Source: Roseovarius aestuarii (GTDB lineage Bacteria; Pseudomonadota; Alphaproteobacteria; Rhodobacterales; Rhodobacteraceae). From it: a stretch of DNA of 64,000 bases. The stretch spans positions 1 through 64,000 of the forward strand of contig JAPWHL010000001.1 in assembly GCA_027214255.1 (NCBI GenBank), written 5' to 3'. A model generated the notes under the pieces. It was not told the origin of the DNA and made no database searches. It worked only from the letters and a program-made list of their open reading frames with translations. The translations under genes and the position numbers were made by a program. Positions 17,244 through 25,583 of the stretch are shown piece by piece. Each line of letters starts with the position of its first letter. Within the stretch, counting starts at the first letter, position 1.

Positions 17244-18182
17244 ATGAAACGCAAACTAATGAATGTTACCGCGGCAATTGCCATGGGTGCGGCCACTTTC
17301 GGGGCTACCGCCGCATTGGCCGAAGCCGAAACAGATCAGCCTATCAAAATCGCGATCAATGAATGGACTGGCCAGCATTTGTCTGCGAACATTGCCGCGG
17401 AACTACTCATGAAGATGGGCTATAACGTGGAGCTGGTCACGGCCGGCGGTCTACCGCAGTTCACTGCGCTGGCGCAGAACGAAATCAACCTGAACCCCGA
17501 GGTTTGGGACAATTCGATCACCGAGGCTTATACTGATGGCCTGGCCTCTGGCGCCATTGTGGATATGGGTGAGCTGGGGCTCGAGCCGCGTGAGGGTTGG
17601 ATTTACCCCGCCTATATGGAAGAGCAATGCCCAGGCCTGCCGAGCTATCAGGCGCTCTTTGATTGCGCGCAAGTCTTTGCCACCGCAGAGACCTTTCCGA
17701 ATGGGCGTCTCATCACCTATCCGGCGGATTGGGGCACGCGATCAAAGTCTGTCGTCGAAGGTATCGAGTTGCCTTTCGATCCGGTCGCTGGCGGCTCAGA
17801 AGGCACGATGATCGCGGAGTTGAAAAGTGCGCTTGCCTCTGAAGAGCCGCTCCTGATGATGTTCTGGCAGCCTCATTGGGTTTTTGCTGAAATTGATGTG
17901 AAATGGGTGGAATGGAATCCAGCCGAAGGCGAATGTGTGGAGGAAGAGCAGCAGCGTAACACCGCCTGCGGCTTTGCCCAGGCCAGCGTCAACAAGATCG
18001 CGTCCAATGATTTCGCAGAGGTGTGGCCCGGTGCGGCTGCTTTCGTCGGGCAGTTCACACTGACCAATGCCGAGCAAAACGCGATGATCAACGAAGTTGA
18101 CCAGAACGGCCGCGCTCTCGAAGAGGTGGTCGCAGAGTGGATTGCGCAGAACGAAGATAAATGGACCACGTGGATCCAGTAA
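17244..18182 (+). CDS. Betaine-type ABC transporter substrate-binding protein (ProX/OpuAC family)
   Basis: This 312-residue protein has a signal peptide (about 1-26, MKRKLMNVTAAIAMGAATFGATAALA) and an OpuAC-type binding domain beginning IKIAINEWTGQHLSANIAAELL. Aromatic residues that cage quaternary amines in this family are plentiful (PEVWDN, GWIYPAY, MFWQPHW, VKWVEWN). AGGAGAG precedes ATG 17244. It would deliver a quaternary-amine-like compound to the permease in the periplasm. A strong hairpin follows at 18191-18220. Confidence 0.9.
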   Translation: MKRKLMNVTAAIAMGAATFGATAALAEAETDQPIKIAINEWTGQHLSANIAAELLMKMGYNVELVTAGGLPQFTALAQNEINLNPEVWDNSITEAYTDGLASGAIVDMGELGLEPREGWIYPAYMEEQCPGLPSYQALFDCAQVFATAETFPNGRLITYPADWGTRSKSVVEGIELPFDPVAGGSEGTMIAELKSALASEEPLLMMFWQPHWVFAEIDVKWVEWNPAEGECVEEEQQRNTACGFAQASVNKIASNDFAEVWPGAAAFVGQFTLTNAEQNAMINEVDQNGRALEEVVAEWIAQNEDKWTTWIQ

Positions 18183-18190
18183 CAGTATCT

Positions 18191-18220
18191 CCTGCGCCTG
18201 ACTTTGTAGTCGGGCGCAGG
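18191..18220 (+). terminator. Intra-operon hairpin after the binding-protein gene
   Basis: Arms cctgcgcctgac and gtcgggcgcagg pair at 11 of 12 positions around the loop tttgta, 8 bases after the binding-protein stop. Such hairpins commonly stabilise the upstream message and reduce readthrough, giving excess binding protein over membrane parts. Confidence 0.6.
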
Positions 18221-18239
18221 CATTGACCGGAGAGACGAT

Positions 18240-19322
18240 ATGACAGACCAAGCGCCTGCTTCGACGACAGCCGCAGTAAAGCTTTCATGTCGAAACCTTT
18301 GGAAGGTCTATGGCCCAAGACCGGAGTATTATTTCGACACCTTAGGCTATGCGATCGACGTGCCGGATTTGGCCGAGCGGATTCGCCGTGAAGCCCACGT
18401 GCCGGCGGCGATTGACGTAAGTTTTGATGTGCACGTTGGAGAAACCTTTGTCATCATGGGACTGTCCGGATCGGGAAAGTCCACGGTTGCGCGCTGTCTT
18501 TCGCGCCTTGTGGATGCCTCGCATGGTGAAGTGATGCTGGACGGCGAAGACCTTCTGGCAATGTCCCCCAAAGCCCTGATTGACGTGCGGCGTCACAAGA
18601 TGGGTATGGTCTTTCAAAATTTCGGCCTGATGCCACACTTGACGGTGATCGAAAATATTGCCTTTCCCTTGAAATTGCAGGGCATTCCGCTGGCGGAACG
18701 GCGACAGAAGGCCGATCGCGTCATTGAACTGGTCGGGCTCGAAGGGCGTGAAGATGCCTTTCCCGGGCATTTGTCGGGCGGTCAGCAACAGCGTGTCGGC
18801 ATCGCCCGCTCGCTTGTGGTGGAGCCGGATGTCTGGTTCCTAGACGAGCCGTTTTCAGCGCTTGATCCGTTGATCCGCAAGCAAATGCAAGATGAGTTCC
18901 TGCGCATCCAGCGGGTCTTGCGCAAATCTATTGTCTTTATCACTCATGATTTCTTGGAGGCGTTGCGTATTGCGGACCGCATGGCGATCATGAGGGATGG
19001 TAAAGTTGTGCAAATCGGCACGCCCACGGAGCTAATATTGAACCCCGCTGACGACTACGTCGCGCGGTTCACTTCCGATGTGCCGCGGATCAGGTTGCTA
19101 AAAGCCGCCGCCTGCGCCGTTCCAGCGCAGGGCGATCTTTCGGCCTTGCCAGCCGTATCCGCCGACGAGATGGCCGAGGATCTGATTGCACAGCTGGCCA
19201 AGAACCCCGATGGGCTGGCCGCCCGCGACGGGGCAGGCGCCGTTCTGGGTAAGATCACACCGGCGTCCCTGATCACGGCACTTGCCGCATTGGGAAGCGA
19301 GGCTGACATTGTCACAAGTTGA
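18240..19322 (+). CDS. Betaine-type ABC transporter ATP-binding protein (ProV-like)
   Basis: This 360-residue ATPase has Walker A GLSGSGKST, Q-loop VFQNFGLMPHLTV, signature HLSGGQQQRV, Walker B VWFLDEP and H-loop FITHD. The N-terminal extension (about 1-55) with YYFDTLGYAIDVPDLAERIRR is characteristic of quaternary-amine ATPases. The C-terminus after about 285 is short and carries at most one partial CBS-like segment, whereas ProV has two CBS domains; osmotic gating may thus be absent. It overlaps the permease gene by 14 bases. Confidence 0.92.
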   Translation: MTDQAPASTTAAVKLSCRNLWKVYGPRPEYYFDTLGYAIDVPDLAERIRREAHVPAAIDVSFDVHVGETFVIMGLSGSGKSTVARCLSRLVDASHGEVMLDGEDLLAMSPKALIDVRRHKMGMVFQNFGLMPHLTVIENIAFPLKLQGIPLAERRQKADRVIELVGLEGREDAFPGHLSGGQQQRVGIARSLVVEPDVWFLDEPFSALDPLIRKQMQDEFLRIQRVLRKSIVFITHDFLEALRIADRMAIMRDGKVVQIGTPTELILNPADDYVARFTSDVPRIRLLKAAACAVPAQGDLSALPAVSADEMAEDLIAQLAKNPDGLAARDGAGAVLGKITPASLITALAALGSEADIVTS

Positions 19323-21414
19323 TGCAGACTCCGCGCGGCCTTCTACCTTGCCGGTGGCGCGGCGCTGGCTGGGGTGGCCACAGGTTATCTTCCTTGTCTT
19401 GCTGTGTGTGCTGGCACAGGGGTCTGTCGACTGGCTGCAAGAATATCCCGGCGCGCTGCAACTGCCGGTCGCGGCATGGTTTAACGCCGTCATGGACTGG
19501 TTCGTGGAAAACTTCCGGCCGTTCTTTCGTGCGATCACGTTGCTCTTTACTTACCCCATGACCTGGATACGGGACCTGCTGCAATGGCTGCCATGGAGTG
19601 CGACAGTCCTCGTGATTGCCGGTGTTGCCTACAAGGTGCGCGGACCGGGGTTGGCGGCATTTACCACGCTTAGCTTTGTCTATGTTCTTGTGGTGGGACT
19701 TTGGGCGCCTGCGATGAATTCACTGGCTTTGGTCTTTATTTCCGTGCCGCTTGCGGTGCTTGTCGGGTTTGGTTTGGGGGTCTGGGGCTTCGTCTCGCCA
19801 CGCGCAGAGCGAGTGTTGATGCCGCTGCTGGATGTCGCGCAAACGGTTCCGGCCTTTGCTTACCTTCTTCCTATTCTGCTCTTGTTCGGTTTCGGGCCGG
19901 TTGTTGGCCTGGTGGCCTCTGTGCTTTTTGCTTTTCCGCCGATGGTCCGCAATACAATTCTGGGCCTGCGCGATGTGCCTTCGGACATCATAGAATCCGG
20001 CCAGATGTCCGGTGCAACCCGTTGCCAAATGTTCTGGCAGGTGCGCTTTCCGGCAGCGCTTCGCCAAATCCTGATCGGGGTCAACCAAACCACAATGGCA
20101 TCGCTGTCGATGGTCATCATCGCGTCGATCATTGGCGGCACAGCTGATATCGGCTGGGAGGTGCTGTCCACCATGCGCAAGGCTGAATTTGGTGCCAGCC
20201 TTGTTGCGGGCATCGTTATCGCGTTGCTGGCAATGGTTCTCGACCGGCTTACAGCCGGACTTGCAGAAACCGGGGACCGCGGCGTCGAGCACCGCAGCTA
20301 CGCCACGCGCTACGGTTTCTGTATAGCACTGGCGGCTGCGACAATCGCCGTGATTGTCCTGCGTCCCGTCTTGCCTGTTTTGGGAAGCTGGCCCGCTGGC
20401 TGGCACGTGGATTTGGCCAGCCCGCTGAACTCTGCGATCGAGAGCTTTATCCTGACCTTCAAGCCAGCGCTGGAGACAATCAAGAACAGCGTTGTTTTCT
20501 TTGCGATGCTGCCGTTCAAGATCGGCCTCGACAAGGCGGTCAGCCCCTTCACATGGGGCTTTGCACTGCAACCGTGGCACACCGTAGTCTATTCAATGTC
20601 CGTATTGACCGGAGCTACCTTAGCCCTGCGCGCAGGTCGCAGGGCGATGGCGGTGTGGACCGTGCTGGTTGGTATCGTGCTCTATATCGGGATTGCCGAC
20701 ATGCCTTGGCTTGCGGTGGTCGCAATTTTGGTTTTTTTCGGCTGGCGCATGGGCGGGACGAGGCTGGCGATCAGCACCGCTCTGGCTTTGGCCTTCCTGT
20801 TGGTGACCGGATCATGGGACAAGGCCATGCTCTCGATCCACCTTGCGACAATGGCAGTGCTCGCATCCTTCCTGATCGGCACGACGCTTGGCATCGTTGC
20901 GTCCCAAAGGGACACGTTCTCCCGGTTTATGCGTCCCATCAACGACACGTTGCAGACCATGCCACCCTTCGTTCTGTTGATACCGACGGTCATGCTCTTC
21001 AAGATCGGTGATTTTTCGGCCCTGCTGGCGATCATTTCCTATGCCTATGTGCCCGCCTTCCGCTATACCGAACACGGGTTACGGCATGTGCCAGCCGAAG
21101 CGGTTGAGGCCGCAACAAGCCTTGGCGCGACGCCACGGCAATTGCTGTTCCAGGTCCGGTTACCGCTGGCTCTTCCTAATATCATGCTCGGCCTGAACCA
21201 GACGATCATGTATGGGATCGCCATGCTGGTCATCGCTGCATTGGTCGGTACCCGCGACCTTGGGCAAGAGGTCTATATCGGTTTGAGTGCCGGCAACTTT
21301 GGACAGGGATTTGTGGCAGGCATCGGCATGGCAATCATCGCCATCACCGCCGACAGGTTCTGCCTTGCTTGGCAGCGCAATCATGCATCAAAGATCGCAA
21401 AGGGAACATCATGA
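19309..21414 (+). CDS. Double-length betaine-type ABC permease (ProW-ProW fusion)
   Basis: The protein of about 701 residues contains two complete binding-protein-dependent permease domains in tandem, each with an EAA loop: VRFPAALRQILIGVNQTTM (about 245) and VRLPLALPNIMLGLNQTIM (about 610). One polypeptide thus supplies both halves of the channel. There is no early ATG; the frame overlaps the ATPase gene, and TTG 19309 is proposed because AGCGAGG lies 6 bases upstream. Its stop overlaps the next start as ATGA. Confidence 0.88.
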   Translation: MSQVDADSARPSTLPVARRWLGWPQVIFLVLLCVLAQGSVDWLQEYPGALQLPVAAWFNAVMDWFVENFRPFFRAITLLFTYPMTWIRDLLQWLPWSATVLVIAGVAYKVRGPGLAAFTTLSFVYVLVVGLWAPAMNSLALVFISVPLAVLVGFGLGVWGFVSPRAERVLMPLLDVAQTVPAFAYLLPILLLFGFGPVVGLVASVLFAFPPMVRNTILGLRDVPSDIIESGQMSGATRCQMFWQVRFPAALRQILIGVNQTTMASLSMVIIASIIGGTADIGWEVLSTMRKAEFGASLVAGIVIALLAMVLDRLTAGLAETGDRGVEHRSYATRYGFCIALAAATIAVIVLRPVLPVLGSWPAGWHVDLASPLNSAIESFILTFKPALETIKNSVVFFAMLPFKIGLDKAVSPFTWGFALQPWHTVVYSMSVLTGATLALRAGRRAMAVWTVLVGIVLYIGIADMPWLAVVAILVFFGWRMGGTRLAISTALALAFLLVTGSWDKAMLSIHLATMAVLASFLIGTTLGIVASQRDTFSRFMRPINDTLQTMPPFVLLIPTVMLFKIGDFSALLAIISYAYVPAFRYTEHGLRHVPAEAVEAATSLGATPRQLLFQVRLPLALPNIMLGLNQTIMYGIAMLVIAALVGTRDLGQEVYIGLSAGNFGQGFVAGIGMAIIAITADRFCLAWQRNHASKIAKGTS

Positions 21415-22463
21415 AGCTAATCTATTCCGAAGATCACCGGGGCCATGCGGGTGCCATGGAGATGCGCTATGACGAAATGATCCCGATGTCGGAATGCCCC
21501 GAACGCATGGATGAGATCATGGGCGCGCTTGCTGCCGCCGGGTTCGACGATGTGGTGCCCCCCGCGGCGCACGGTCTGGATGTGGTCCACCAGATCCACG
21601 ATCCTGCCTTCGTCAGCTTTCTGCAACGCTGCTATCCCTTGTGGGAGGAAGAGTTCGGACCGGGCGGCTTTGCGACCGCCTATACCTTTGGCATGCGCGG
21701 TATGGATCAGGTGCCCAACGGGTCGGTTCATTCGATGCTAAGCTGCTATACCTTCGATGTCTGTGCACCCTTCGTGAAGGGCACGTGGCCTGCGATCAAT
21801 GCGGCCAAAGACATCGCCCTGACAGGGGTGGACCTTATGCAGGCGGGTGAAAGCTCGGTGTTTTCAGTCTGCCGTCCGGCGGGACACCACGCCTCGCAGG
21901 ACCTTGCGGGCGGCTATTGCTACCTCAACAACGCCGCCATCGCGGCTCAGGCGCACCTGAATGCGGGCGCTAAACGTGTTGCGCTTCTGGATATCGACTA
22001 TCATCACGGCAACGGCACCCAGCGGATTTTTTATGAACGCGACGATGTGCTATTCCTCTCGCTGCATTGCCGCCCCCAGGACGAATACCCGTTCCTTATG
22101 GGCTATGACACCGAGGTGGGCGCCGGTCCGGGCAAGGGCTATAACGTCAACCTGCCCATGCCGCGTGGCACCGGCTATGATGTCTGGTCCAAAGCCTTGC
22201 AAATGGCCCACGGCCGCATATCGGCCTATGCGCCGGATGTGCTTGTCGTGTCGTTGGGGGTGGATACTTACAAGGACGATCCGGTTGGTGGTTTTGTTCT
22301 CCAAACTGCAGATTACATCGATGTCGGTTCACGCATCGCCAAACTCGGGTTGCCGACCCATTTTGTTATGGAAGGCGGATATGCAATGGACGCCTTGGGA
22401 CAAAACGTTGCCAACCTTGTTGGTGGGTTTTCCAAAATGGCAGCGGGATCTGGGGGCCAGTGA
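21411..22463 (+). CDS. Histone deacetylase-family amidohydrolase (acetylpolyamine-type)
   Basis: This 350-residue protein belongs to the arginase/deacetylase superfamily. Visible are the tandem histidines RPAGHHA, the zinc ligands D..H in DIDYHHGNGTQ and D in SLGVDTYKDDP, and the active-site tyrosine in EGGYAMDALG. Bacterial members remove acetyl groups from acetylpolyamines or other small N-acetyl compounds. The ATGA overlap with the permease ties it to uptake, so the imported solute, or a pathway intermediate, is probably N-acylated. Its true substrate is unknown. Confidence 0.9.
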   Translation: MKLIYSEDHRGHAGAMEMRYDEMIPMSECPERMDEIMGALAAAGFDDVVPPAAHGLDVVHQIHDPAFVSFLQRCYPLWEEEFGPGGFATAYTFGMRGMDQVPNGSVHSMLSCYTFDVCAPFVKGTWPAINAAKDIALTGVDLMQAGESSVFSVCRPAGHHASQDLAGGYCYLNNAAIAAQAHLNAGAKRVALLDIDYHHGNGTQRIFYERDDVLFLSLHCRPQDEYPFLMGYDTEVGAGPGKGYNVNLPMPRGTGYDVWSKALQMAHGRISAYAPDVLVVSLGVDTYKDDPVGGFVLQTADYIDVGSRIAKLGLPTHFVMEGGYAMDALGQNVANLVGGFSKMAAGSGGQ

Positions 22464-22623
22464 TGAGCAATCGAACCATTGACCTGATCGGCTGGCTTTT
22501 GGTCTTTGCCCCGCCGTCTGCCTTCATAGTTACAAGCTAGGGCGGTCTTCGGTCCATTACGGCCAGCATTTTTTCCTTTTGGCCTACCTCGTCCTCCTGA
22601 TCGCCTCTTTTCGACAAGATTGA
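22463..22623 (+). pseudogene. Frameshifted small membrane-protein gene
   Basis: ATG 22463 overlaps the deacetylase stop (TGATG) and encodes MSNRTIDLIGWLLVFAPPSAFIVTS before TAG at 22538. A shift of one base continues as LGRSSVHYGQHFFLLAYLVLLIASFRQD to TGA 22621-22623, restoring the two-segment small membrane protein that Rhodobacteraceae commonly carry. One indel near 22535 thus seems to have broken the gene, unless it is a sequencing error. The following 336 bases to 22959 contain no gene. Confidence 0.55.
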
Positions 22624-22959
22624 GGCAGGTCACATTCGGACGCACTATTCCGAAGGATCAAGCAGCGGTCGGTTTACAGTCCGCCCACACAGGGATGTGC
22701 CGGATTAATTACAATCGTACTGATCAGAGTAATTTGGACGGTGTCGAGTTGCACTGCAACCGCAGCATGGCTTTCTGCCACAGGATATCTCCTTTGGGCC
22801 GTGCATGACGAAAGGCATGATTTTCAATCCTCTGATGCTCTGCGAGGCCGAGACGGTCAGTCTTTTAGCCCCTTTTGACCCGGATCCAACACGCGGATTC
22901 CAAGGAGCAATGAAATGCGTTCGATTGGCGGCAAGGCTTGCCGGTCGCGAGGAGTGTGA
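22624..22959. other. Intergenic region before the truncated GFA gene
   Basis: No gene is supported. Frames on both strands lack ribosome sites and family resemblance. The right end provides the GAGGAG ribosome site of the next gene. Confidence 0.5.
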
Positions 22960-23175
22960 ATGGACAACACTCCGATCACTGGACAGTGCCTTTGTGGCGC
23001 TGTGAGATTCCACATATCAGGAGAGTTTGAAAGCTTTTTCGTGTGCCACTGTTCCCGCTGCCGCAAGGACAGCGGTTCGGCCCATTCGGCAAACTTGTTT
23101 TCGCCCACTGCCAAAATCATCTGGGTGTCAGGCGAGGCAAACATCAAGACGTTTGGTAATCCCCCCGGAAATTAG
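22960..23175 (+). pseudogene. GFA-family (DUF636) gene truncated by an insertion sequence
   Basis: The frame begins with a strong ribosome site (GAGGAG) and encodes MDNTPITGQCLCGAVRFHI, then FFVCHCSRCRKDSGSAHSANL, the zinc-binding CxCG and CHCxxC motifs of the glutathione-dependent formaldehyde-activating enzyme family. After about 64 residues it runs into the terminal repeat of an IS element (from 23155) and stops at TAG 23173. Members are normally around 120-150 residues, so the C-terminal half is missing and is not found beyond the IS. Confidence 0.85.
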
Positions 23176-23225
23176 TGGTGTTCAAAAGCTGAATTTTCTC
23201 AGCAAGATGAACGAGGAGATTTTCA

Positions 23226-23521
23226 ATGAAGACAAGCAGATACACCGGGGCGCAGATCATCGCGATCCTGCAGCAGGCCGAAGGCGGTGTGCCGGTGGCC
23301 GAGCTTTGCCGCGAGCACGGGATGAGCAATGCGTCGTTCTACAAGTGGCGGGCGAAGTATGGCGGCATGGACGCGTCTATGATCAGCCAGATGAAGTCGA
23401 TGGAATGAGGCGCAAACGCCATTGGTCTGAGTGCAGCGCCGAACGAGAACCGGCGGCTGAAGCGCATGTATGCGGACCTGAGCATGCAGGCTGACCGATG
23501 CTCGCAAGACTTGGGGCTTCG
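23226..23521 (+). pseudogene. Transposase orfA remnant of the outer IS
   Basis: ATG 23226 with GAGGAG upstream opens MKTSRYTGAQIIAILQQAEGGVPVAELCREHGMSNASFYKWRAKYG, an IS3/IS407-type helix-turn-helix, ending early at TGA 23406. About 40 extra bases follow, then the family sequence resumes as NENRRLKRMYADLSMQAD (23450 onward) before jumping, through a large deletion, to RKTWGFG-like sequence at the inner IS border. Confidence 0.75.
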
Positions 23522-23562
23522 GGCTGGACCTGTCACGCTTTAGTGCCGCCCCAAGTGCTCGT

Positions 23563-24420
23563 TTAAGCCACCTTGCGTTCGAAAGCGACCGGGCTTTTCC
23601 AACCCAATGCTGAGTGTCGGCGGCGCGGATTGTAAAAGCCGTTTATGTATTCGGAGATTGCCATCTCAGCCTTGCGTCGTGTCTCCCAAGGATGCCGCCA
23701 GATCAGCTCTGCCTTGATCGTCTTGAAGAACGCCTCAACAGCCGCATTATCGTAGCAATTACCTTTGCCAGACATTGATACCTTGAACCCGTGCTGGCGC
23801 AGGATTTTCTGATAGTCATGAGAACAGTATTGCGACCCGCGATCCGTGTGGTGGATGCAGCCTCTGGGCGGTGTTCTGAACGCAATGGCCATTTCCAGCG
23901 CACGAATCGCCAAGTCCCGTTTCATCCGATTACTGACCGCCCAGCCAATGACACGGCGTGAATGCAGGTCCAGGATCACCGCAAGATAAAGCCAACCCTC
24001 TTGGGTCCAAACATAGCTGATGTCACCGGCCCATTTCTGGTTCGGCGCGTTGGCGGTGAAGTCACGATCCAGCAGGTTCGGCGCAATGTTGAACTTGTGA
24101 TCGCTGTCTGTGGTGACCTTGTGTTTACGGGTTCTGACGACGGATATACCATTCTGGCGCATCAATCTGCCAATCCGGCGATGTCCGACGTCCAAGCTGA
24201 TTTCCTTCAGCTCTTCCGTCATCCGTGGCCTGCCGTAGCTGCCCAAGCTGAGACGAGATTGTTCTTTGATATGTGCCAGCGTGACGAGATCGGATCGCTG
24301 TCTGCGGCTTGCGGGGCGGCTTCGGAAAGCACGCAGACCACGTGCGCTGACACCGACAACATCGCAAAGTCGGCTGGCCGGAAAGTCGGACCTATGTTCT
24401 TCGATAAACCTAAATCTCAT
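23563..24420 (-). CDS. Inner IS transposase OrfB (DDE integrase core)
   Basis: The 285-residue IS3-family OrfB has an HTH_21 region (RLSLGSYGRPRMTEEL) and the rve catalytic core: first Asp in KWAGDISYVWT, second Asp in IHHTDRGSQYCS, and Glu in NAAVEAFFKTIKAEL, 35 residues later as in the DDE(35) pattern. The reading frame is complete. It is normally produced as an OrfAB fusion by a -1 frameshift, which the amber in orfA would prevent here; the overlapping ATG 24420 may still allow separate OrfB. Confidence 0.93.
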   Translation of the reverse strand: MRFRFIEEHRSDFPASRLCDVVGVSARGLRAFRSRPASRRQRSDLVTLAHIKEQSRLSLGSYGRPRMTEELKEISLDVGHRRIGRLMRQNGISVVRTRKHKVTTDSDHKFNIAPNLLDRDFTANAPNQKWAGDISYVWTQEGWLYLAVILDLHSRRVIGWAVSNRMKRDLAIRALEMAIAFRTPPRGCIHHTDRGSQYCSHDYQKILRQHGFKVSMSGKGNCYDNAAVEAFFKTIKAELIWRHPWETRRKAEMAISEYINGFYNPRRRHSALGWKSPVAFERKVA

Positions 24421-24692
24421 TGCTTTAGGCCCGCGAAGAACTGGGTGGCCTTTTTTAGGATTTCCCTCTCCTACTTGAGGAGCCGGATCTCACGTCGAAG
24501 TCGGTCATTCTCTTTGGCGAGGCTCATATCCTCTTTTGACACCACATCCGTGTCTCGATGCGCTGTGATCCATTTGTTTAGCGTCGACATCCCAACACCA
24601 AGATCGTCAGCGACCTGCTTGCGTGTAAGCCCGCTGGTCAGTGCGATACGCACCGCATCCTGCCGGAATTCGTCTGTCCGTTTCAGTCCCAT
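24417..24692 (-). pseudogene. Inner IS orfA with premature amber codon
   Basis: The frame starts MGLKRTDEFRQDAVRIALTSG with a helix-turn-helix and leucine-zipper-like tail RLRREIRLLK, then meets TAG at 24471-24473. Reading through gives EREILKKATQFFAGLKQ, the usual IS3 orfA end, stopping at 24417-24419 on the orfB start. The frameshift heptamer AAAAAAG (24450-24456 on the minus strand) lies downstream of the amber, so no OrfAB transframe product is possible without suppression. Confidence 0.85.
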
Positions 24693-24758
24693 TGTCAGTC
24701 TCCTTTGTTGCAGTAAATGCTATCAAAGGAGCGGCATCAAACCGCGACAAGTCCAGGC

Positions 24759-25426
24759 TGTGTTTCCTGCACCTTCGAAATGTCAAAGGCCACCCTTAGA
24801 ACCACAAGCGCGTGTATCCGTCGGCCGGTAGGCGATTGCCTGCAATCGCCGTAAGGCGCATCTATTGCGAGTTGGAGCTGAACCTGCGGATCAACCCCCG
24901 CAAGCGGCTGGAGCGTGACAAACCTGACGCCCTGGCCGTACCGGAGGCGCCCAACATGACCTGATCGATGGATTTCATGGCAGACCGCTTGGGCAATGGC
25001 AGGGCGTTCCGGCTGCTGAGCGTCCTGGACGACTTCAACCGCGAAGGGTTGGGCATCGAGGTCGATTTCTCGCTGCCCGCCGAACGTGTCATCCGCAGCC
25101 TCGATCGGACTATCGAGTGGCGCGGCAAGCCAGGCACCAATCGGGTGGACAACAGCCCGGAATACATCAGTGGCAAGCCGCTGATATGGGCTGAGAAACG
25201 GGGTATCACGATCCAGCACATCCAACCCGGACAGCCGCAGCAGAACGCCTACGTCGAGCGTTACAACCGCACAGTCAGGCACGAGCGGCTTGACCAATAC
25301 ATCATCGAAAGCATCGAGGAGGCCCAAGACCACGCCACACAATGGCTCTGGACTTACAACAACGATTGCCCGAACACGGGTATCGGCGGCATCACACCCG
25401 CCCAGAAACTGAAAATGGCCGCGTGA
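24759..25426 (+). pseudogene. Transposase orfB remnant of the outer IS
   Basis: Continuous family similarity is visible as CFLHLRNVKGHP, then HKRVY, an intrusion of about 42 bases, CELELNLRINPRKRLERDKPDALAVPEAPNMT, a TGA replacing the usual Trp, and [27 protein letters not shown] through [21 protein letters not shown]. The last 152 codons (from 24968) are open and contain the second and third catalytic acids ([23 protein letters not shown]). With these lesions the gene cannot make an active transposase. Confidence 0.85.
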
Positions 25427-25465
25427 ACTTTACGCATGCACCCCGTCAAAAATGGGGGGATTACC

Positions 25466-25493
25466 GGGGCGGCACAAAACCGCGACAGGTCCA
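25466..25493 (+). repeat. Solitary terminal repeat of the inner IS family
   Basis: Immediately beyond the outer IS is ggggcggcac...gacaggtcca, which matches the inner IS left end (inverted) at 25 of 28 positions. No second body of that IS is attached. It is therefore a leftover end of another copy, pointing to deletion or recombination here, which may also have removed the rest of the GFA gene. Confidence 0.7.
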
Positions 25494-25583
25494 GGTGTAG
25501 ACGACCGAAGCGGTTGTTGGTTACGTCGCTCAGCAATACGGGCCTTTTATGTTGTCGCTTTGTAACGCTTTTCAAAGGAAATC

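Larger units (their letters stand above)
23525..24755 (-). mobile_element. Inner IS3-family insertion sequence, 1231 bp
   Basis: The element starts TGGACCTGTC and its other end, read inward, is TGGACTTGTC; the imperfect terminal repeats continue for about 28 bases. A 3-bp direct repeat GGC (23522-23524 and 24756-24758) flanks it, as expected for IS3-family transposition, and its removal restores the host coding sequence. It carries orfA (with a premature stop) and intact orfB on the minus strand. Confidence 0.85.
23155..25465 (+). mobile_element. Decayed IS3-family element (IS407-like) hosting a second IS
   Basis: The ends ggtaatcccccc (23155-23166) and ggggggattacc (25454-25465) are perfect 12-base inverted repeats. 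Inside are plus-strand remnants of an orfA/orfB transposase: orfA from 23226, and an orfB tail from 24759. The middle of orfB is deleted, at least two nonsense changes are present, and a second IS3-family element is inserted at 23525-24755. Removing that insert restores the reading KTWGFGLCFLHLRNVKGHP across the junction. Confidence 0.8.

Noticed and set aside
19720..20580. 286-codon minus-strand frame inside the ABC permease gene
   Set aside because: It is an antisense shadow of the permease; the sequence is rich in R, Q, H and D with no domain.
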